Notes under the pieces: model-generated | The model's database searches: none | What the model saw: the letters and a program-made list of their open reading frames with translations, nothing else | Told to the model about the DNA's origin: nothing | Program-made: the position numbers and the translations under genes | Part shown: piece by piece, positions 48,831 through 57,870 of the stretch | Numbering within the stretch: position 1 is the stretch's first letter | Layout of the letters: each line of letters opens with the position of its first letter | Assembly: GCA_963718695.1 (NCBI GenBank) | Contig: OY970371.1 | Location: 248,001-312,000, forward strand | Direction of reading: 5' to 3' | Origin: Manganitrophus sp963718695 | Lineage (GTDB): Bacteria; Nitrospirota; Nitrospiria; SBBL01; Manganitrophaceae | DNA length: 64,000 nucleotides

Positions 48831-49292
48831 TCACGCCATCTTGACTGTTCCATGGGTCAACTTGACGACACCGATCTGTGTCATAAACGCCAGCGTATCG
48901 TAGTAAATGTTTTTCTCGACCAGCTTGCCGTCGAGAATTCTGGCCGTGGTGACCAGTTTTATTTCTATTCTTTTCCCCGTTGTCGGAACGAGCCGTCCGT
49001 CGGGAAGCTTCCAAGGGCCGGAGTGGGTTCCAGTCGATTGGACGATGGAACAGACCATGTCCCCTTGGCCAAAAAGGGTAAGATGGGGAAATCCAATTTT
49101 ATGGTCCGGGAATGCGGAGAGGAAGTTCTGTGCCTCTGATAGGTGTGCTGCGCGTCCCATCGTCCCTTCCGGCAGAGTAAACCGGACGAAGACATTCTCT
49201 GCATGAAGCCACTCAAAGGCGGCCCAATCTCTTTCATTCCAGGTCTGGTCGACGTGCTTCATGACTTGCAAATTTTCCGCGACGCTCCTCAC
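48831..49292 (-). CDS. NTF2/SnoaL-like protein (copy A)
   Basis: A 153-residue protein of the SnoaL/NTF2-like cone fold: VAENLQVMKHVDQTWNERDWAAFEWLHAENVFVRF, then FPDHKIGFPHLTLFGQGDMV and TGKRIEIKLVTTARILDGK. The family includes cyclases and isomerases but function here is unknown. The GTG at 49292 with AAGGAGG upstream aligns with the start of its paralogue at 57853 (same length). It ends convergent to the frameshifted SDR. Confidence 0.75.
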   Translation of the reverse strand: MRSVAENLQVMKHVDQTWNERDWAAFEWLHAENVFVRFTLPEGTMGRAAHLSEAQNFLSAFPDHKIGFPHLTLFGQGDMVCSIVQSTGTHSGPWKLPDGRLVPTTGKRIEIKLVTTARILDGKLVEKNIYYDTLAFMTQIGVVKLTHGTVKMA

Positions 49293-49528
49293 CGCAACCT
49301 CCTTCCGCTCGAGAACGCTTATCCCATTGAGCCCGAATTGTGCGAACAAACGTGTATGATCTAATCCTAACGCTGTGTCCGGGTGCGTGTCTATAATCCT
49401 TCGGAAGGAAAATGAAGCTTACTTTAAGGGAGTTGCCTCCTTTCCTCGGGATCTTTAGAGGGCGTGCTGCCGGCTTGACTTCATTGGGAGGAGTGGACTA
49501 TCACTGATACGAATATGGAGTTTACCTG

Positions 49529-50521
49529 ATGAAGATTCGACCCGCCACCGTCGAAGATGCCCCGGCCATCAGCGCGCTTGTCCGTGCGCTGACCCGGGAA
49601 TTTATTGTGCCCGAATTCACCCAAGAGGGAGCCGACCTGCTGCTCAGCGAGATGGAGACTGCATCCATCCGGAAGTACATCGCGTCCGGCTGTCGCTATC
49701 ACGTCGCCGAAGAGGGCGGGGAGATCATCGGGACCATTGCCATCAAAGAAAACACGCATCTCTCTCAGCTCTTCGTCTCGAAAAATTTTCAGCGACGCGG
49801 CATTGCAACGGCGCTCTGGGAGGTCGCTAAAGCGGCCAGTCTCGCCGAAGGGAATCCGGGGCGATTTACCGTGAACTCCTCGCTCGCGGCTGTCGGCGTG
49901 TATGAAAAGCTCGGTTTTGTAAAGCAATCTGAACCGGTCCGCAAATCGGGCATCATTTACGTGCCGATGACGGTGGACTTGAGGGTCGGTCGGAAGGACG
50001 AAAGACTCCACATTCGAGATGCAAAGGAGAGCGACCGGGAGGCGATCCGGGAGGTGACGTTGGCCGCTTTTCAGGAGTACGCGGCGCAGATGCCGGTCCA
50101 TTGGGATGGCTACCGGCAGGGCATAGTGGCCACCCTTGCGAACGTCGAACCGGCCGAGCAGATCGTCGCGGAGCGCGAGGGTGTGATTGTCGGCGCCATT
50201 CTATTGTACCCGGCCGGGAGTGTCTATTCTCCGCCGAACCATCCCCCGATGACGCGAGCGTGGCCGGAGATGCGCTTATTGGCCGTCGCGCCGGCGGCGC
50301 GACGGTTCGGCATCGGAGCGGCGCTTGTGCACGAATGCATCCGGCGCGCGCGCCGGTCGGGAAATGAGGCGCTGATGCTGCACACCAGCGATGTGATGCA
50401 GGTGGCGGTGCGGATGTACGAGCGGATGGGGTTTGTGCGGGCTCCGGAACTGGATTTCCATCTGTCGGGAGACGTGACGGTGAAGGGTTACCGCTTCAAC
50501 CTCGATGCCGCTGGAGCCTAG
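49529..50521 (+). CDS. Tandem GNAT-family acetyltransferase
   Basis: A 330-residue fusion of two GNAT domains. Domain 1 (1-150) has LFVSKNFQRRGIATALWE as acetyl-CoA loop; domain 2 (165-325) has LLAVAPAARRFGIGAALVHECIRRA. Each would bind acetyl-CoA and acetylate an amine; the substrate is unknown. Two-domain GNATs are found in resistance and protein-modification enzymes. The ATG is preceded by no strong site (GAGTTTACCTG). Confidence 0.85.
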   Translation: MKIRPATVEDAPAISALVRALTREFIVPEFTQEGADLLLSEMETASIRKYIASGCRYHVAEEGGEIIGTIAIKENTHLSQLFVSKNFQRRGIATALWEVAKAASLAEGNPGRFTVNSSLAAVGVYEKLGFVKQSEPVRKSGIIYVPMTVDLRVGRKDERLHIRDAKESDREAIREVTLAAFQEYAAQMPVHWDGYRQGIVATLANVEPAEQIVAEREGVIVGAILLYPAGSVYSPPNHPPMTRAWPEMRLLAVAPAARRFGIGAALVHECIRRARRSGNEALMLHTSDVMQVAVRMYERMGFVRAPELDFHLSGDVTVKGYRFNLDAAGA

Positions 50522-50536
50522 GCCGCTCCGCCGAAG

Positions 50537-50818
50537 TTATGAAGCGCGATCGGAAGGGGGGTGGAAAGGTTGTCCGGTCAGCTCACGCAGGAACTTCATC
50601 TCGTTCTCCAGGGTTCGAACCCGCTCTCCCAGGCTCTCGCGAAGAAGGCTCTCGACACGGCAATTCGCGAGGAGGTAGCGCACCATGGTCTGAAGACAGC
50701 TGATCCGCCACTCCGCATTGTCTGCTTCCTCGGAATCGACTTGGGTCTGTTTTTCGACCGCTGCTGAAGCCTGGTTTAATTCCTCGATCGCTTCACCCAA
50801 TTTTTCTTGAATAGACAT
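50537..50818 (-). CDS. Small coiled-coil protein
   Basis: A 93-residue, Glu/Leu-rich helical protein (SIQEKLGEAIEELNQASAAV, ESLGERVRTLENEMKFLREL). No membrane segment; two Cys. Family not recognised. GGAGG precedes the ATG at 50818, which is chosen over an upstream ATG at 50836. It converges with the GNAT gene. Confidence 0.5.
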   Translation of the reverse strand: MSIQEKLGEAIEELNQASAAVEKQTQVDSEEADNAEWRISCLQTMVRYLLANCRVESLLRESLGERVRTLENEMKFLRELTGQPFHPPSDRAS

Positions 50819-50917
50819 GTCCGCCTCCGTGTGCAATGGGATTAGCCTACCACTAGTGGGGGAGGAAGTTCAATCCCGATCTAACGGGGTGAACAGACAT
50901 TCGCGCGGTGGCCTTTT

Positions 50918-50945
50918 GTAGGGGCGTATTGCAATACGCCCCTAC
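50918..50945. repeat. 28-bp perfect palindrome overlapping the GH15 stop codon
   Basis: GTAGGGGCGTATTG followed directly by its exact complement. It supplies the TAG stop of the GH15 gene (50942-50944). Palindromes with this TAGGGGCG core are widespread dispersed repeats in bacteria. As RNA it would be a 3'-end hairpin. Confidence 0.75.
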
Positions 50946-52789
50946 GCTCGATCGGCGCTTCCGAGCGCCCGATCGAGGTTGAACGCGGCGCTGATCAGGC
51001 CGAGATGGGTGAACGCCTGCGGAAAGTTTCCGAGCGCTTCCCCGACCGGTCCGGTCTCCTCGGCGAAGAGCCCGAGGTGGTTGGCGTAGCCGAGCATCTG
51101 CTCGAAGATCAACCGGGCGCTTTCGAGCCGCTCCGGATTGAAGCGGCCGGCGCGGGCCATCGCCTCCACCAGCCAGAAAGTGCAGATATTGAACGTTCCC
51201 TCGACGTCGTCGAACCCGTCCGGAAGGTCCCGTATATTGTACCGGTAGACGAGGCTGTTGGAGACCAGCCCCCCTTCTTCGGGCGACTTGAGGATGGCGT
51301 CGAGCGTCTTTCGCATCCGCGGGTCGTCGGGAGAGGTGAAGAAGACGAGCGGCATCATGAGGAGCGCCGCATCGAGAGAGCGGCCGCCGTAATACTGAAC
51401 GAAGGTTTGCCGCTTCGCGTCCCATCCGCGGGTCATGATCTCTTGATAGATCGTGTCGCGGCAGGTGAGCCACCGCAAGCGGTCGGCCGGAAAAGAGCGC
51501 TTCTCGGCAAGCCGGTGCGCCCGGTCGAACGCCACCCACGACATCAGCTTCGAGTAGACGAAGTGGTACCGGCCGGCGCGGACCTCCCAGATCCCCTCGT
51601 CGGGCTGGTCCCAATTTTCGGCCAAATAATCCATCAGCCGGCAGAGGCTCCGCCAGAAATCGTACGAGATCGGCGCGCCGTACTTGTTGTAGAGATAGAC
51701 CGAATCCATCAGCTCCCCGTAGATGTCGATCTGGATCTGGTTGTAGGCGCCGTTGCCGATCCGGACGGGTCGCGACCCGCGGTATCCTTCGAGGTGATCG
51801 AGATGTTCCTCGTCCAACCGGTGGCGGCCGTCGATCCCGTACATGATCTGGAGCGATCCGTCCGGCTTCAGCTCTGCGCAGCGCGCCTCCACCCAGCCCA
51901 TGAACGCCGTCGCCTCCTCCGTGAGGCCGATCCGCATCAGCGCGTAGAGGGTGAAGGCGGCGTCCCGAATCCAGGTGTAGCGATAATCCCAATTCCGCTT
52001 CCCGCCGATCACCTCCGGCAGGGAGCAGCTCGGCGCCGCGACGATCGCCCCGGTCGGCCGGAAGGTCATCAGCTTCAACGCGAGCGCCGAGCGGTGGACG
52101 GTCTCCCGCCAACGGCCGCTGTAGGTGCACTTGGAGAGCCAGCGCCGCCAGTAGTCGACCGTTTTCTTGAAAAGCGCCGTCGCCTCTTTCTCGGAGAGCC
52201 CGATTCCGCACCCCTGTCCCAGCTCTGTATCCTGCAAGACAAAAGTGACGCTCTCTTCCTCCCGGAGGCGGAACTCGGCGATGACCCCTTTTCCGTCGGG
52301 CCTGAGCGGAACGGCGGTTGCCAGCCCCAGCGTCAGCAGAGGGGACTCGAAGCAGACCCCCCCCGGGAGAAGATGCGTTCGGTGTTCGTCCCGGGCATAG
52401 TTGAAGGCGGGCCGGCACTCCATCCGGAAGGGCATGCTTCCCCGGACGACCCGGACGCGCCGAACGAGCTGATGGGTTCCGTGGCCTTCCAAATCCAAAT
52501 CGACCGGCATATAATCGGTCACCTCGCCGACCCCGTCGGGAGAGTAGAAGCGGGTCACCAGAATGTTGGTATCGGGCCAGTAGGACTGCCGCGGCCGGAT
52601 CTTCTCCGACGGCTCGGCCGGGGCGATCTTGAAGCGCCCCCCGATCCGGTCGTCGAGGATCGCCGCGAAAACGGAGGGGGAGTCGAAGTGGGGAAAGCAG
52701 TACCAGTCGATCGAGCCGTCGATCCCGACCAGCGCGGCGGTGTGCATGTCGCCGATCAGCCCGTAATTTTCAATCGGTTGATAGGGCAT
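50942..52789 (-). CDS. Glycoside hydrolase family 15 (glucoamylase/trehalase-like)
   Basis: A 615-residue cytoplasmic glucosidase. It starts MPYQPIENYGLIGDMHTAALVGIDGSIDW with the N-terminal beta domain of bacterial GH15, and the (alpha/alpha)6 barrel has LPEVIGGKRNWDYRYTWIRDAAF (general acid region), YGIDGRHRLDEEHLDHLEGYRGS and EGTFNICTFWLVEAMARAG. Products would be glucose from alpha-glucans or trehalose. No signal peptide. The start codon directly abuts the stop of the glucose-dehydrogenase-like gene. The stop codon lies in a palindromic repeat. Confidence 0.92.
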   Translation of the reverse strand: MPYQPIENYGLIGDMHTAALVGIDGSIDWYCFPHFDSPSVFAAILDDRIGGRFKIAPAEPSEKIRPRQSYWPDTNILVTRFYSPDGVGEVTDYMPVDLDLEGHGTHQLVRRVRVVRGSMPFRMECRPAFNYARDEHRTHLLPGGVCFESPLLTLGLATAVPLRPDGKGVIAEFRLREEESVTFVLQDTELGQGCGIGLSEKEATALFKKTVDYWRRWLSKCTYSGRWRETVHRSALALKLMTFRPTGAIVAAPSCSLPEVIGGKRNWDYRYTWIRDAAFTLYALMRIGLTEEATAFMGWVEARCAELKPDGSLQIMYGIDGRHRLDEEHLDHLEGYRGSRPVRIGNGAYNQIQIDIYGELMDSVYLYNKYGAPISYDFWRSLCRLMDYLAENWDQPDEGIWEVRAGRYHFVYSKLMSWVAFDRAHRLAEKRSFPADRLRWLTCRDTIYQEIMTRGWDAKRQTFVQYYGGRSLDAALLMMPLVFFTSPDDPRMRKTLDAILKSPEEGGLVSNSLVYRYNIRDLPDGFDDVEGTFNICTFWLVEAMARAGRFNPERLESARLIFEQMLGYANHLGLFAEETGPVGEALGNFPQAFTHLGLISAAFNLDRALGSADRA

Positions 52790-53893
52790 CTACAACTCCG
52801 CCACGTCGCAGTAGATTTTGATCGTCTCTTTCCCTTCGGTCAGGAGTTGAAACAGGCGGTCGTAGTTTTCCAGCCCCTTCACCGGGTGGGTCAGAAGGCG
52901 TTTCAGCCAGCCGGGATAGGCCGCTTCGGCGCAGGCGAGGTCGCGCACGCCGGTTTTGAAGTGCTCGCGGTTGGCGCTGACGGTCCCGACGATCACCTTG
53001 TTTCCAAGCACAATTCCCAGGTTGATCTGATCGGCCGGAATCTCGCTCCACTGCTGCCCGCCGGTCACGCTGGAGAGGATCAGCACCCCATTCTTTCCGA
53101 GCGCCTCCGTTGCCTCGAAAGCCATCGGAGAATGCCCGGTGGCCTCCAGGATGAGATCGAACGGCCCATATTGCCGCGCCGCATCCCGGAGGGAAAATTC
53201 CTGTGTGGAAAGATACCGGGCCCCGACCGCTTCGGCGAGATCGGCGTTCAGGTACGGTCTCGTTTTTCGCGCGAAGGTCGTCACCTCCAACCCCCGCAGC
53301 CGGAGGATCAGGGTGGCGAGCAGGCCGATCGTTCCGGCCCCCAACACCGCCGCTCGCTGCGGCTGCCAGACCTTCAGACGGTGCTGGATCTCCATCGCCT
53401 GCGCCCACCCCTTCTGCATCACCGTGCTCGGCTCCAGCAAGACCCCCACCTCCTTGAGGGAGGGGGGAACCGGGATGATGTATTCCATGTCATCGACATA
53501 ATAGTCGGCGAGATATCCATGGAGGAGGTTGATCCCCCGCTCATAGTAGACCGCGTCGGTGGTGAAGTCGTAAAGACCGATCTGATCGTAAATGCTCCGG
53601 CCCGGCCGGCGGACCGTGGCGACGACGTAGTCGCCCGGTTTCAGGCCGGCGACATTCGGTCCGACCGCTTCCACCCGCCCAAAATTTTCATGGCCGAGGA
53701 TGAGGAAGTCCTCCCCCGGCGGCGGGGCGCCGTAGAGCGCTTCATTGATTTCCCGGTCGGTGCCGTCGACGCCGACGCGGAGGACCTTCACAAGAACGCC
53801 TCGGCCGTTCGGCACACTCCCGAGATCGGGTTGTGCCGCTTCGGTGAGGTGGGCCGAATTCTTTTTTCCGGGATAAACCGCAACCGCTTTCAT
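52790..53893 (-). CDS. Glucose 1-dehydrogenase-like MDR oxidoreductase
   Basis: A 367-residue alcohol-dehydrogenase-fold enzyme. VLRVGVDGTDREINEALYGAPPPGEDFLILGHENFG matches the archaeal/bacterial glucose dehydrogenase group (the usual Cys before GTD is Val-Asp here; zinc site His/Glu in GHEN). LLEPSTVMQKGW and the Rossmann motif AVLGAGTIGLLA follow. It oxidises an aldose with NAD(P). The ATG at 53893 has GGGAG upstream; the frame extends 25 residues further without support. First gene of a two-gene operon with GH15. Confidence 0.85.
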   Translation of the reverse strand: MKAVAVYPGKKNSAHLTEAAQPDLGSVPNGRGVLVKVLRVGVDGTDREINEALYGAPPPGEDFLILGHENFGRVEAVGPNVAGLKPGDYVVATVRRPGRSIYDQIGLYDFTTDAVYYERGINLLHGYLADYYVDDMEYIIPVPPSLKEVGVLLEPSTVMQKGWAQAMEIQHRLKVWQPQRAAVLGAGTIGLLATLILRLRGLEVTTFARKTRPYLNADLAEAVGARYLSTQEFSLRDAARQYGPFDLILEATGHSPMAFEATEALGKNGVLILSSVTGGQQWSEIPADQINLGIVLGNKVIVGTVSANREHFKTGVRDLACAEAAYPGWLKRLLTHPVKGLENYDRLFQLLTEGKETIKIYCDVAEL

Positions 53894-54015
53894 ACTTACT
53901 CCCTCGGATCTCGGCGCTTCGATTGAGCCGGCAGACCGTATGTGACTTCTCCCTTCCATCTTACTCAATAAAGGGAGATGGTCACAACAGGGGGGCTCTC
54001 CGGTGTGTTTGACCC

Positions 54016-54597
54016 TTATCGAATCAGCTTGAATTCGACTTCGGTCCCCATTTTAAGCATGTAGCCGAGCTGAATGTGAAAGTAGCCGAGGGTCTCCAGC
54101 CAGCGGGCGTTCTGAAGCGGGCCGGCATCGACCGCGTCAAAACCGATCTCCCGCCCCAGTTGAAGGACACTCGCTTTCGATTCCCCCTCGTCTCCGGCCG
54201 CAAAGAGGGTAATGGCTTCGCCCTTTACCTTTCCGATGTACATGTGCTCTGCAAAGACGGTGTTGAATGCTTTGATTACTTTTGCACCAGGAACTTTCTT
54301 CTGGAGTTCTTCGGCGCCGCTGGTGGTGCAGCCGAGTGCGAGCTGGTAATCGGGGGTGACGACGTTCGTCACATCGACCAGCGTCTTTCCGTTGACGTTG
54401 TCTCCCATCTCGCGCAACGTATCGTCGAGCGCGGCAAAGGGGACGGCGAGAATGAGGACCTCTCCCCACGCGGAGGTGTCCTGCACCCCTTTCAGGTAGT
54501 GTCCCACTGCCTTCGCCTCGTAACCCGCCCGCTCGCACCCGCGCAGCAGCGCGTGTCCGACATTCCCTTTTCCGATAATTCCGATTTTGGGTTTCAT
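54016..54597 (-). CDS. F420-dependent NADP reductase-like protein
   Basis: A 193-residue Rossmann protein: KIGIIGKGNVGHALLRGCERAGYE, then VLILAVPFAALDDTL, LVDVTNVVTPDYQLALG and KVIKAFNTVFAEHM. This is the NADP oxidoreductase, coenzyme F420-dependent family; many bacterial members act with plain NADP or are uncharacterised. GGAG lies 7 nt before the ATG. It follows an NTF2-like gene by 27 nt and is probably cotranscribed. Confidence 0.85.
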   Translation of the reverse strand: MKPKIGIIGKGNVGHALLRGCERAGYEAKAVGHYLKGVQDTSAWGEVLILAVPFAALDDTLREMGDNVNGKTLVDVTNVVTPDYQLALGCTTSGAEELQKKVPGAKVIKAFNTVFAEHMYIGKVKGEAITLFAAGDEGESKASVLQLGREIGFDAVDAGPLQNARWLETLGYFHIQLGYMLKMGTEVEFKLIR

Positions 54598-54624
54598 AGA
54601 CTTCTCCAATTTTTAAGAACAGCG

Positions 54625-55011
54625 TTAGAACATCGTGTTGTTGTTGGCCGATTTCTCCGGAACCTCTTGGATCACGTCCCAATGCTCGACGACCTTTCCG
54701 TTTTCGAGCCGGAAAATATCAACCACCGCCATGCCGCGGTCGTCCGGCTTTCGGACCATATGGCTGTGGAGCGCCACCAGATCGCCTTCCGCGATCTCTC
54801 TCTTGAAATCGACTCGGAGAGAAGGAAAGGCTTTCGTAAATTCGCGAACAAATGCGATGAATGCGTCCGGACCGTCCGGCGCCATCGGATTGTGCTGCCG
54901 GTAGTAAGGGCCCATGTATTGGGCGACTGCCGCTTCCGGCTTCTTCTGATTAAAGGCGAGGTCATAGAACTCCCGGACGATCGCCTTGTTGGTTTTTAGT
55001 TGATCCTTCAT
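54625..55011 (-). CDS. SnoaL-like polyketide-cyclase-type protein
   Basis: A 128-residue NTF2-fold protein: NKAIVREFYDLAFNQKKPEAAVAQYMGPYYRQHNP, with GPDAFIAFVREFTKAFPSLRVDFKREIAEGDLVALHSH and EHWDVIQEVPE. It is the predicted SnoaL-like aldol condensation/ester cyclase group, distinct from the three paralogues elsewhere here. AAGGAG lies 6 nt before the ATG. It starts 9 nt after the aldehyde dehydrogenase stop. Confidence 0.88.
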   Translation of the reverse strand: MKDQLKTNKAIVREFYDLAFNQKKPEAAVAQYMGPYYRQHNPMAPDGPDAFIAFVREFTKAFPSLRVDFKREIAEGDLVALHSHMVRKPDDRGMAVVDIFRLENGKVVEHWDVIQEVPEKSANNNTMF

Positions 55012-55020
55012 CTTTTCTCC

Positions 55021-56553
55021 TTATCCGCCCGCCCAAGGTCCTCCTATTTCATTCGCGTTCAAAGGGTATCGGCGCGGGGCGTGCTGCACGGTGACCCATT
55101 GATCGGTGGTGAAGGCCCGAACCGCCCAATCGCCGTTGAACCGGCCGATGCCGGAGTTCTTCTCCCCGCCGAACGGGTTGTACGGCAGGTCGTTGACCGG
55201 CTGATCGTTGACATGCGCCATGCCGGCCTCGATCCGCTGCGCAAATTGAACGCCGCGATGAAGATCGCCCGTAAAGACGGCGCTGGAGAGACCATACTCG
55301 GTCTCGTTCGCGATCCGGAGCGCTTCTTCCTCGCCGCGCGCGCGGATGATCGGGGCGATCGGGCCGAAGATCTCCTCGCGGGCGAGGCGCTGAGTATTTA
55401 GGACGTCGGCGAAGACGTGCGGCGGCAGGAGAAGCCCGTCGGGATCGGCGCCGAGCAGCTGTCGTGCGGTCGAGGCCCGCGCCTCGCGGATTTTGTCCAT
55501 CAATCGTTCGAGCTGTTTTTCATTGATGATCGGGCCGATCATCGTATCGGGCTCGTCCGGATTTCCGACCTTCAGATGCCGCACCCGGTCGGTGAATTGC
55601 TCCACGAATAGGTCGTAGAGGCGCTCGTCGACGATGAAGCGGTTGGCGATCATGCAGATCTGCCCTTGGTGGAGAAATTTGCCGAAGACCGCCGCGTCGA
55701 CGACGTGGTCCAGGTCGGCGTCGTCGAGGACGACAAAGGGAGCGTTTCCTCCCAATTCGAGCTCGACCCGTTTGATGATCGGCGCTTCGGCCGCCAAGCG
55801 GGCGATATGCCGGCCGACCGGGGTCGAGCCGGTGAACGAGATGACCCGCGGGATCGGATGGGTAACGAAGGCGTCTCCGATTTCATTGCCGGGACCGATG
55901 AGGACGCTGAGCACCCCCGCCGGGAGGCCGGCCTCTTCGAAAATTTTCGCCAACAGCAAACCGCCGGTGATCGGCGTGTCGCTCGCCGGCTTCAAGACGA
56001 CGGCGTTGCCGACCGCCAGCGCCGGGCAGACCGACCGGGCGCTCAGCTGCAGCGGCCAGTTCCAAGGGCTGATCACCCCGACCACGCCGACCGGCTTGCG
56101 ATAGGCGCGGCATTCCTTGTTCGGGATATCGCTCGGAAGGATGCGGCTCTCGACGCGGTAGACCAATGTAGATGCCTCCAGCATGACGGCGTGCACCGCC
56201 TCCCATTCCAAGCGGGCTTTGAGCCGGGTGCTTCCGGCCTCTCGGATCAGCCAGCTGACGATCTCTTCTTGGCGGGCTTCCATGATGGCGGCGGCTTGAC
56301 GCAGGATGGCGGACCGCCCGCCGGGGAGCATCGCCGCCCAGGCCGTTTGGGCTTTCGATGCAGATTGATAAGCCTCATCGAGGTCGCTCCGGTCGGCCGG
56401 GGCGATCTCGGCCAGCGTCTCGCCGGTGTACGGATCGAGGTCTCTCTCCTCGGCCCCTTGACGGCGACCTGGACGCCAGTGGCCATTGATAAATTGTGTA
56501 TTAAGATTCGTGTAAGGGTGGGGCGCGATGATTGTTCCGGTATGGGGTGTCAT
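55021..56553 (-). CDS. NAD(P)-dependent aldehyde dehydrogenase
   Basis: A 510-residue ALDH superfamily enzyme that oxidises an aldehyde to the acid. Conserved parts: ISPWNWPLQLSARSVCPALAVGN, KPASDTPITGG, FTGSTPVGRHIA, ELGGNAPFVVLDDAD (general-base Glu) and HQGQICM (nucleophile Cys), then EEIFGPIAP and NPFGGEKNSGIGRF. The sequence resembles the benzaldehyde/vanillin dehydrogenase branch. GAGGAGGAG lies just before the ATG. It is followed by an NTF2-like and an F420-reductase-like gene in one run. Confidence 0.93.
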   Translation of the reverse strand: MTPHTGTIIAPHPYTNLNTQFINGHWRPGRRQGAEERDLDPYTGETLAEIAPADRSDLDEAYQSASKAQTAWAAMLPGGRSAILRQAAAIMEARQEEIVSWLIREAGSTRLKARLEWEAVHAVMLEASTLVYRVESRILPSDIPNKECRAYRKPVGVVGVISPWNWPLQLSARSVCPALAVGNAVVLKPASDTPITGGLLLAKIFEEAGLPAGVLSVLIGPGNEIGDAFVTHPIPRVISFTGSTPVGRHIARLAAEAPIIKRVELELGGNAPFVVLDDADLDHVVDAAVFGKFLHQGQICMIANRFIVDERLYDLFVEQFTDRVRHLKVGNPDEPDTMIGPIINEKQLERLMDKIREARASTARQLLGADPDGLLLPPHVFADVLNTQRLAREEIFGPIAPIIRARGEEEALRIANETEYGLSSAVFTGDLHRGVQFAQRIEAGMAHVNDQPVNDLPYNPFGGEKNSGIGRFNGDWAVRAFTTDQWVTVQHAPRRYPLNANEIGGPWAGG

Positions 56554-56595
56554 AACTCCTCCTCAGCATCAGTCATATGAATCGTTACGGTGTTC

Positions 56596-57375
56596 TCAGC
56601 CGATCTGGACGGCCAGCATCGAGACGGAACCGCCGTCTACCCCCTCGACCGGAAAACGGACCCGTTCTCCGGGTCTGCGCAGGCCGAGAACATAGAGCAG
56701 CGGCAGATAGTGGTCGGGTGTCGGAACCGACAGCCGCGCATCTCGGCCGAGTGATTCGTAGTCGATGAGCGCGCCGTCCTCCCCGGCGACCACCAGCTCG
56801 CGGGCGCGTTTTTCAAATCGAACGGCCCAATCGTACGGCTCGGGGACATGCCGTCCCCAGGCGTAGGTGTGGAGATTGTGGACCAGATTGCCGCTGCCGA
56901 TCACGAGAACCCCTTCATCTCGGAGCGGGGCGAGCCGCTGGCCGATTTTGTAGTGAGAGAGGGCCGGCTCGGTTTCGTCGATCTGCAACTGGACCACCGG
57001 GATATCGGCCTTGGGATAGACGTGGCGAAGGACCGACCAGGTTCCATGATCGAGCCCCCATCTTTCATCCCGCTCCACCGGAAGCGGCGCCAGAAGCGCC
57101 TGGACGAAGCTCGCCAAGACGGCATCACCCGGCGCGGGATAGGTCACCCGATAGAGTTCGCGCGGGAATCCGCCGAAATCATGGATCGTTCGCGGGGCCG
57201 TCATTGCCGTGACCGCCGTGCCGGGAAAATACCAGTGGGCGGAGATCGAGAGGATGGCGCGGGGTCGCGGGATTTCGGCGCCGATGGCAGTCCACCCTTT
57301 GGTATAGGCATTTTGAAGCAAGGCATTCATCGGATTGCCGTGTCCGAAGAAGAGAGCCGGCATTGGATTGATCAT
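56596..57375 (-). CDS. Class III extradiol dioxygenase, DODA/YgiD type
   Basis: A 259-residue non-heme metal dioxygenase of the LigB superfamily. MPALFFGHGNPMNAL carries the first His ligand, SISAHWYFPG the second, WGLDHGTWSVLRHVYP and VIGSGNLVHNLH further active-site His. The 4,5-DOPA dioxygenase-like group opens catechol rings. The ATG at 57375 (AAGG upstream) is preferred over the GTG at 57381. It lies 16 nt after the NTF2-like gene and near the aldehyde dehydrogenase, which could suggest aromatic metabolism. Confidence 0.9.
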   Translation of the reverse strand: MINPMPALFFGHGNPMNALLQNAYTKGWTAIGAEIPRPRAILSISAHWYFPGTAVTAMTAPRTIHDFGGFPRELYRVTYPAPGDAVLASFVQALLAPLPVERDERWGLDHGTWSVLRHVYPKADIPVVQLQIDETEPALSHYKIGQRLAPLRDEGVLVIGSGNLVHNLHTYAWGRHVPEPYDWAVRFEKRARELVVAGEDGALIDYESLGRDARLSVPTPDHYLPLLYVLGLRRPGERVRFPVEGVDGGSVSMLAVQIG

Positions 57376-57391
57376 TTCCACCTTGCGGTTG

Positions 57392-57853
57392 TTATGCCGC
57401 CCTCGCTTTGCCGCCGGGAATTTGTATATGACCGAGCTGTGTCATGACTCCCAAGCTGTCGTAATAGAAGATCTCCTCGACCATCTGCCCATTGAGCACC
57501 CTGGCCACTCGGCTCATTTCTACCTCCATTTTTTTCCCCGTCGGCGGAATGACTCGCCCGTCGGAGCGTGTCCAGGGACCGGTGTGGGTTCCGCGCGAAC
57601 GGGTGACCGAGCAGACGAGATCCCCTTCACCGAACAGCCTTAAATAAGGAAAATCGATTTTATGGTCGGGGAAGGCGTTGAGGAAGTTCTGGACTTCTTC
57701 GATGTGAGCCACGCGTCCTGTAATGCCCTCCGGGTTGGTAAACCGAACGAAGATGTCCTCCGCATGAAGCGGCTCGAAGGTGGTCCAGTCCCTTGCGTTC
57801 CAGGCCCTGTCGGCGCGCCGGATCACCTCCAAATTTTCATCGACGCTGCTCAT
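57392..57853 (-). CDS. NTF2/SnoaL-like protein (copy B)
   Basis: A 153-residue paralogue of the gene at 48831, same length: SVDENLEVIRRADRAWNARDWTTFEPLHAEDIFVRF, FPDHKIDFPYLRLFGEGDLV, TGKKMEVEMSRVARVLNGQ. The ATG at 57853 with AAGGA upstream is chosen, because it aligns with copy A; a GTG at 57874 overlapping the previous stop would add seven residues. Function unknown. Confidence 0.75.
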   Translation of the reverse strand: MSSVDENLEVIRRADRAWNARDWTTFEPLHAEDIFVRFTNPEGITGRVAHIEEVQNFLNAFPDHKIDFPYLRLFGEGDLVCSVTRSRGTHTGPWTRSDGRVIPPTGKKMEVEMSRVARVLNGQMVEEIFYYDSLGVMTQLGHIQIPGGKARAA

Positions 57854-57870
57854 AAACGGTTCCTTCCGGG

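Noticed and set aside
48733..49139. Extension of the SDR reading frame
   Set aside because: The extra 135 codons lie antisense to NTF2-like copy A; the true SDR ending is in the shifted frame.
51005..53926. 973-residue plus-strand ORF opposite GH15 and the dehydrogenase
   Set aside because: Long open antisense frames are expected at high GC. It spans two real genes on the other strand and shows no domain.
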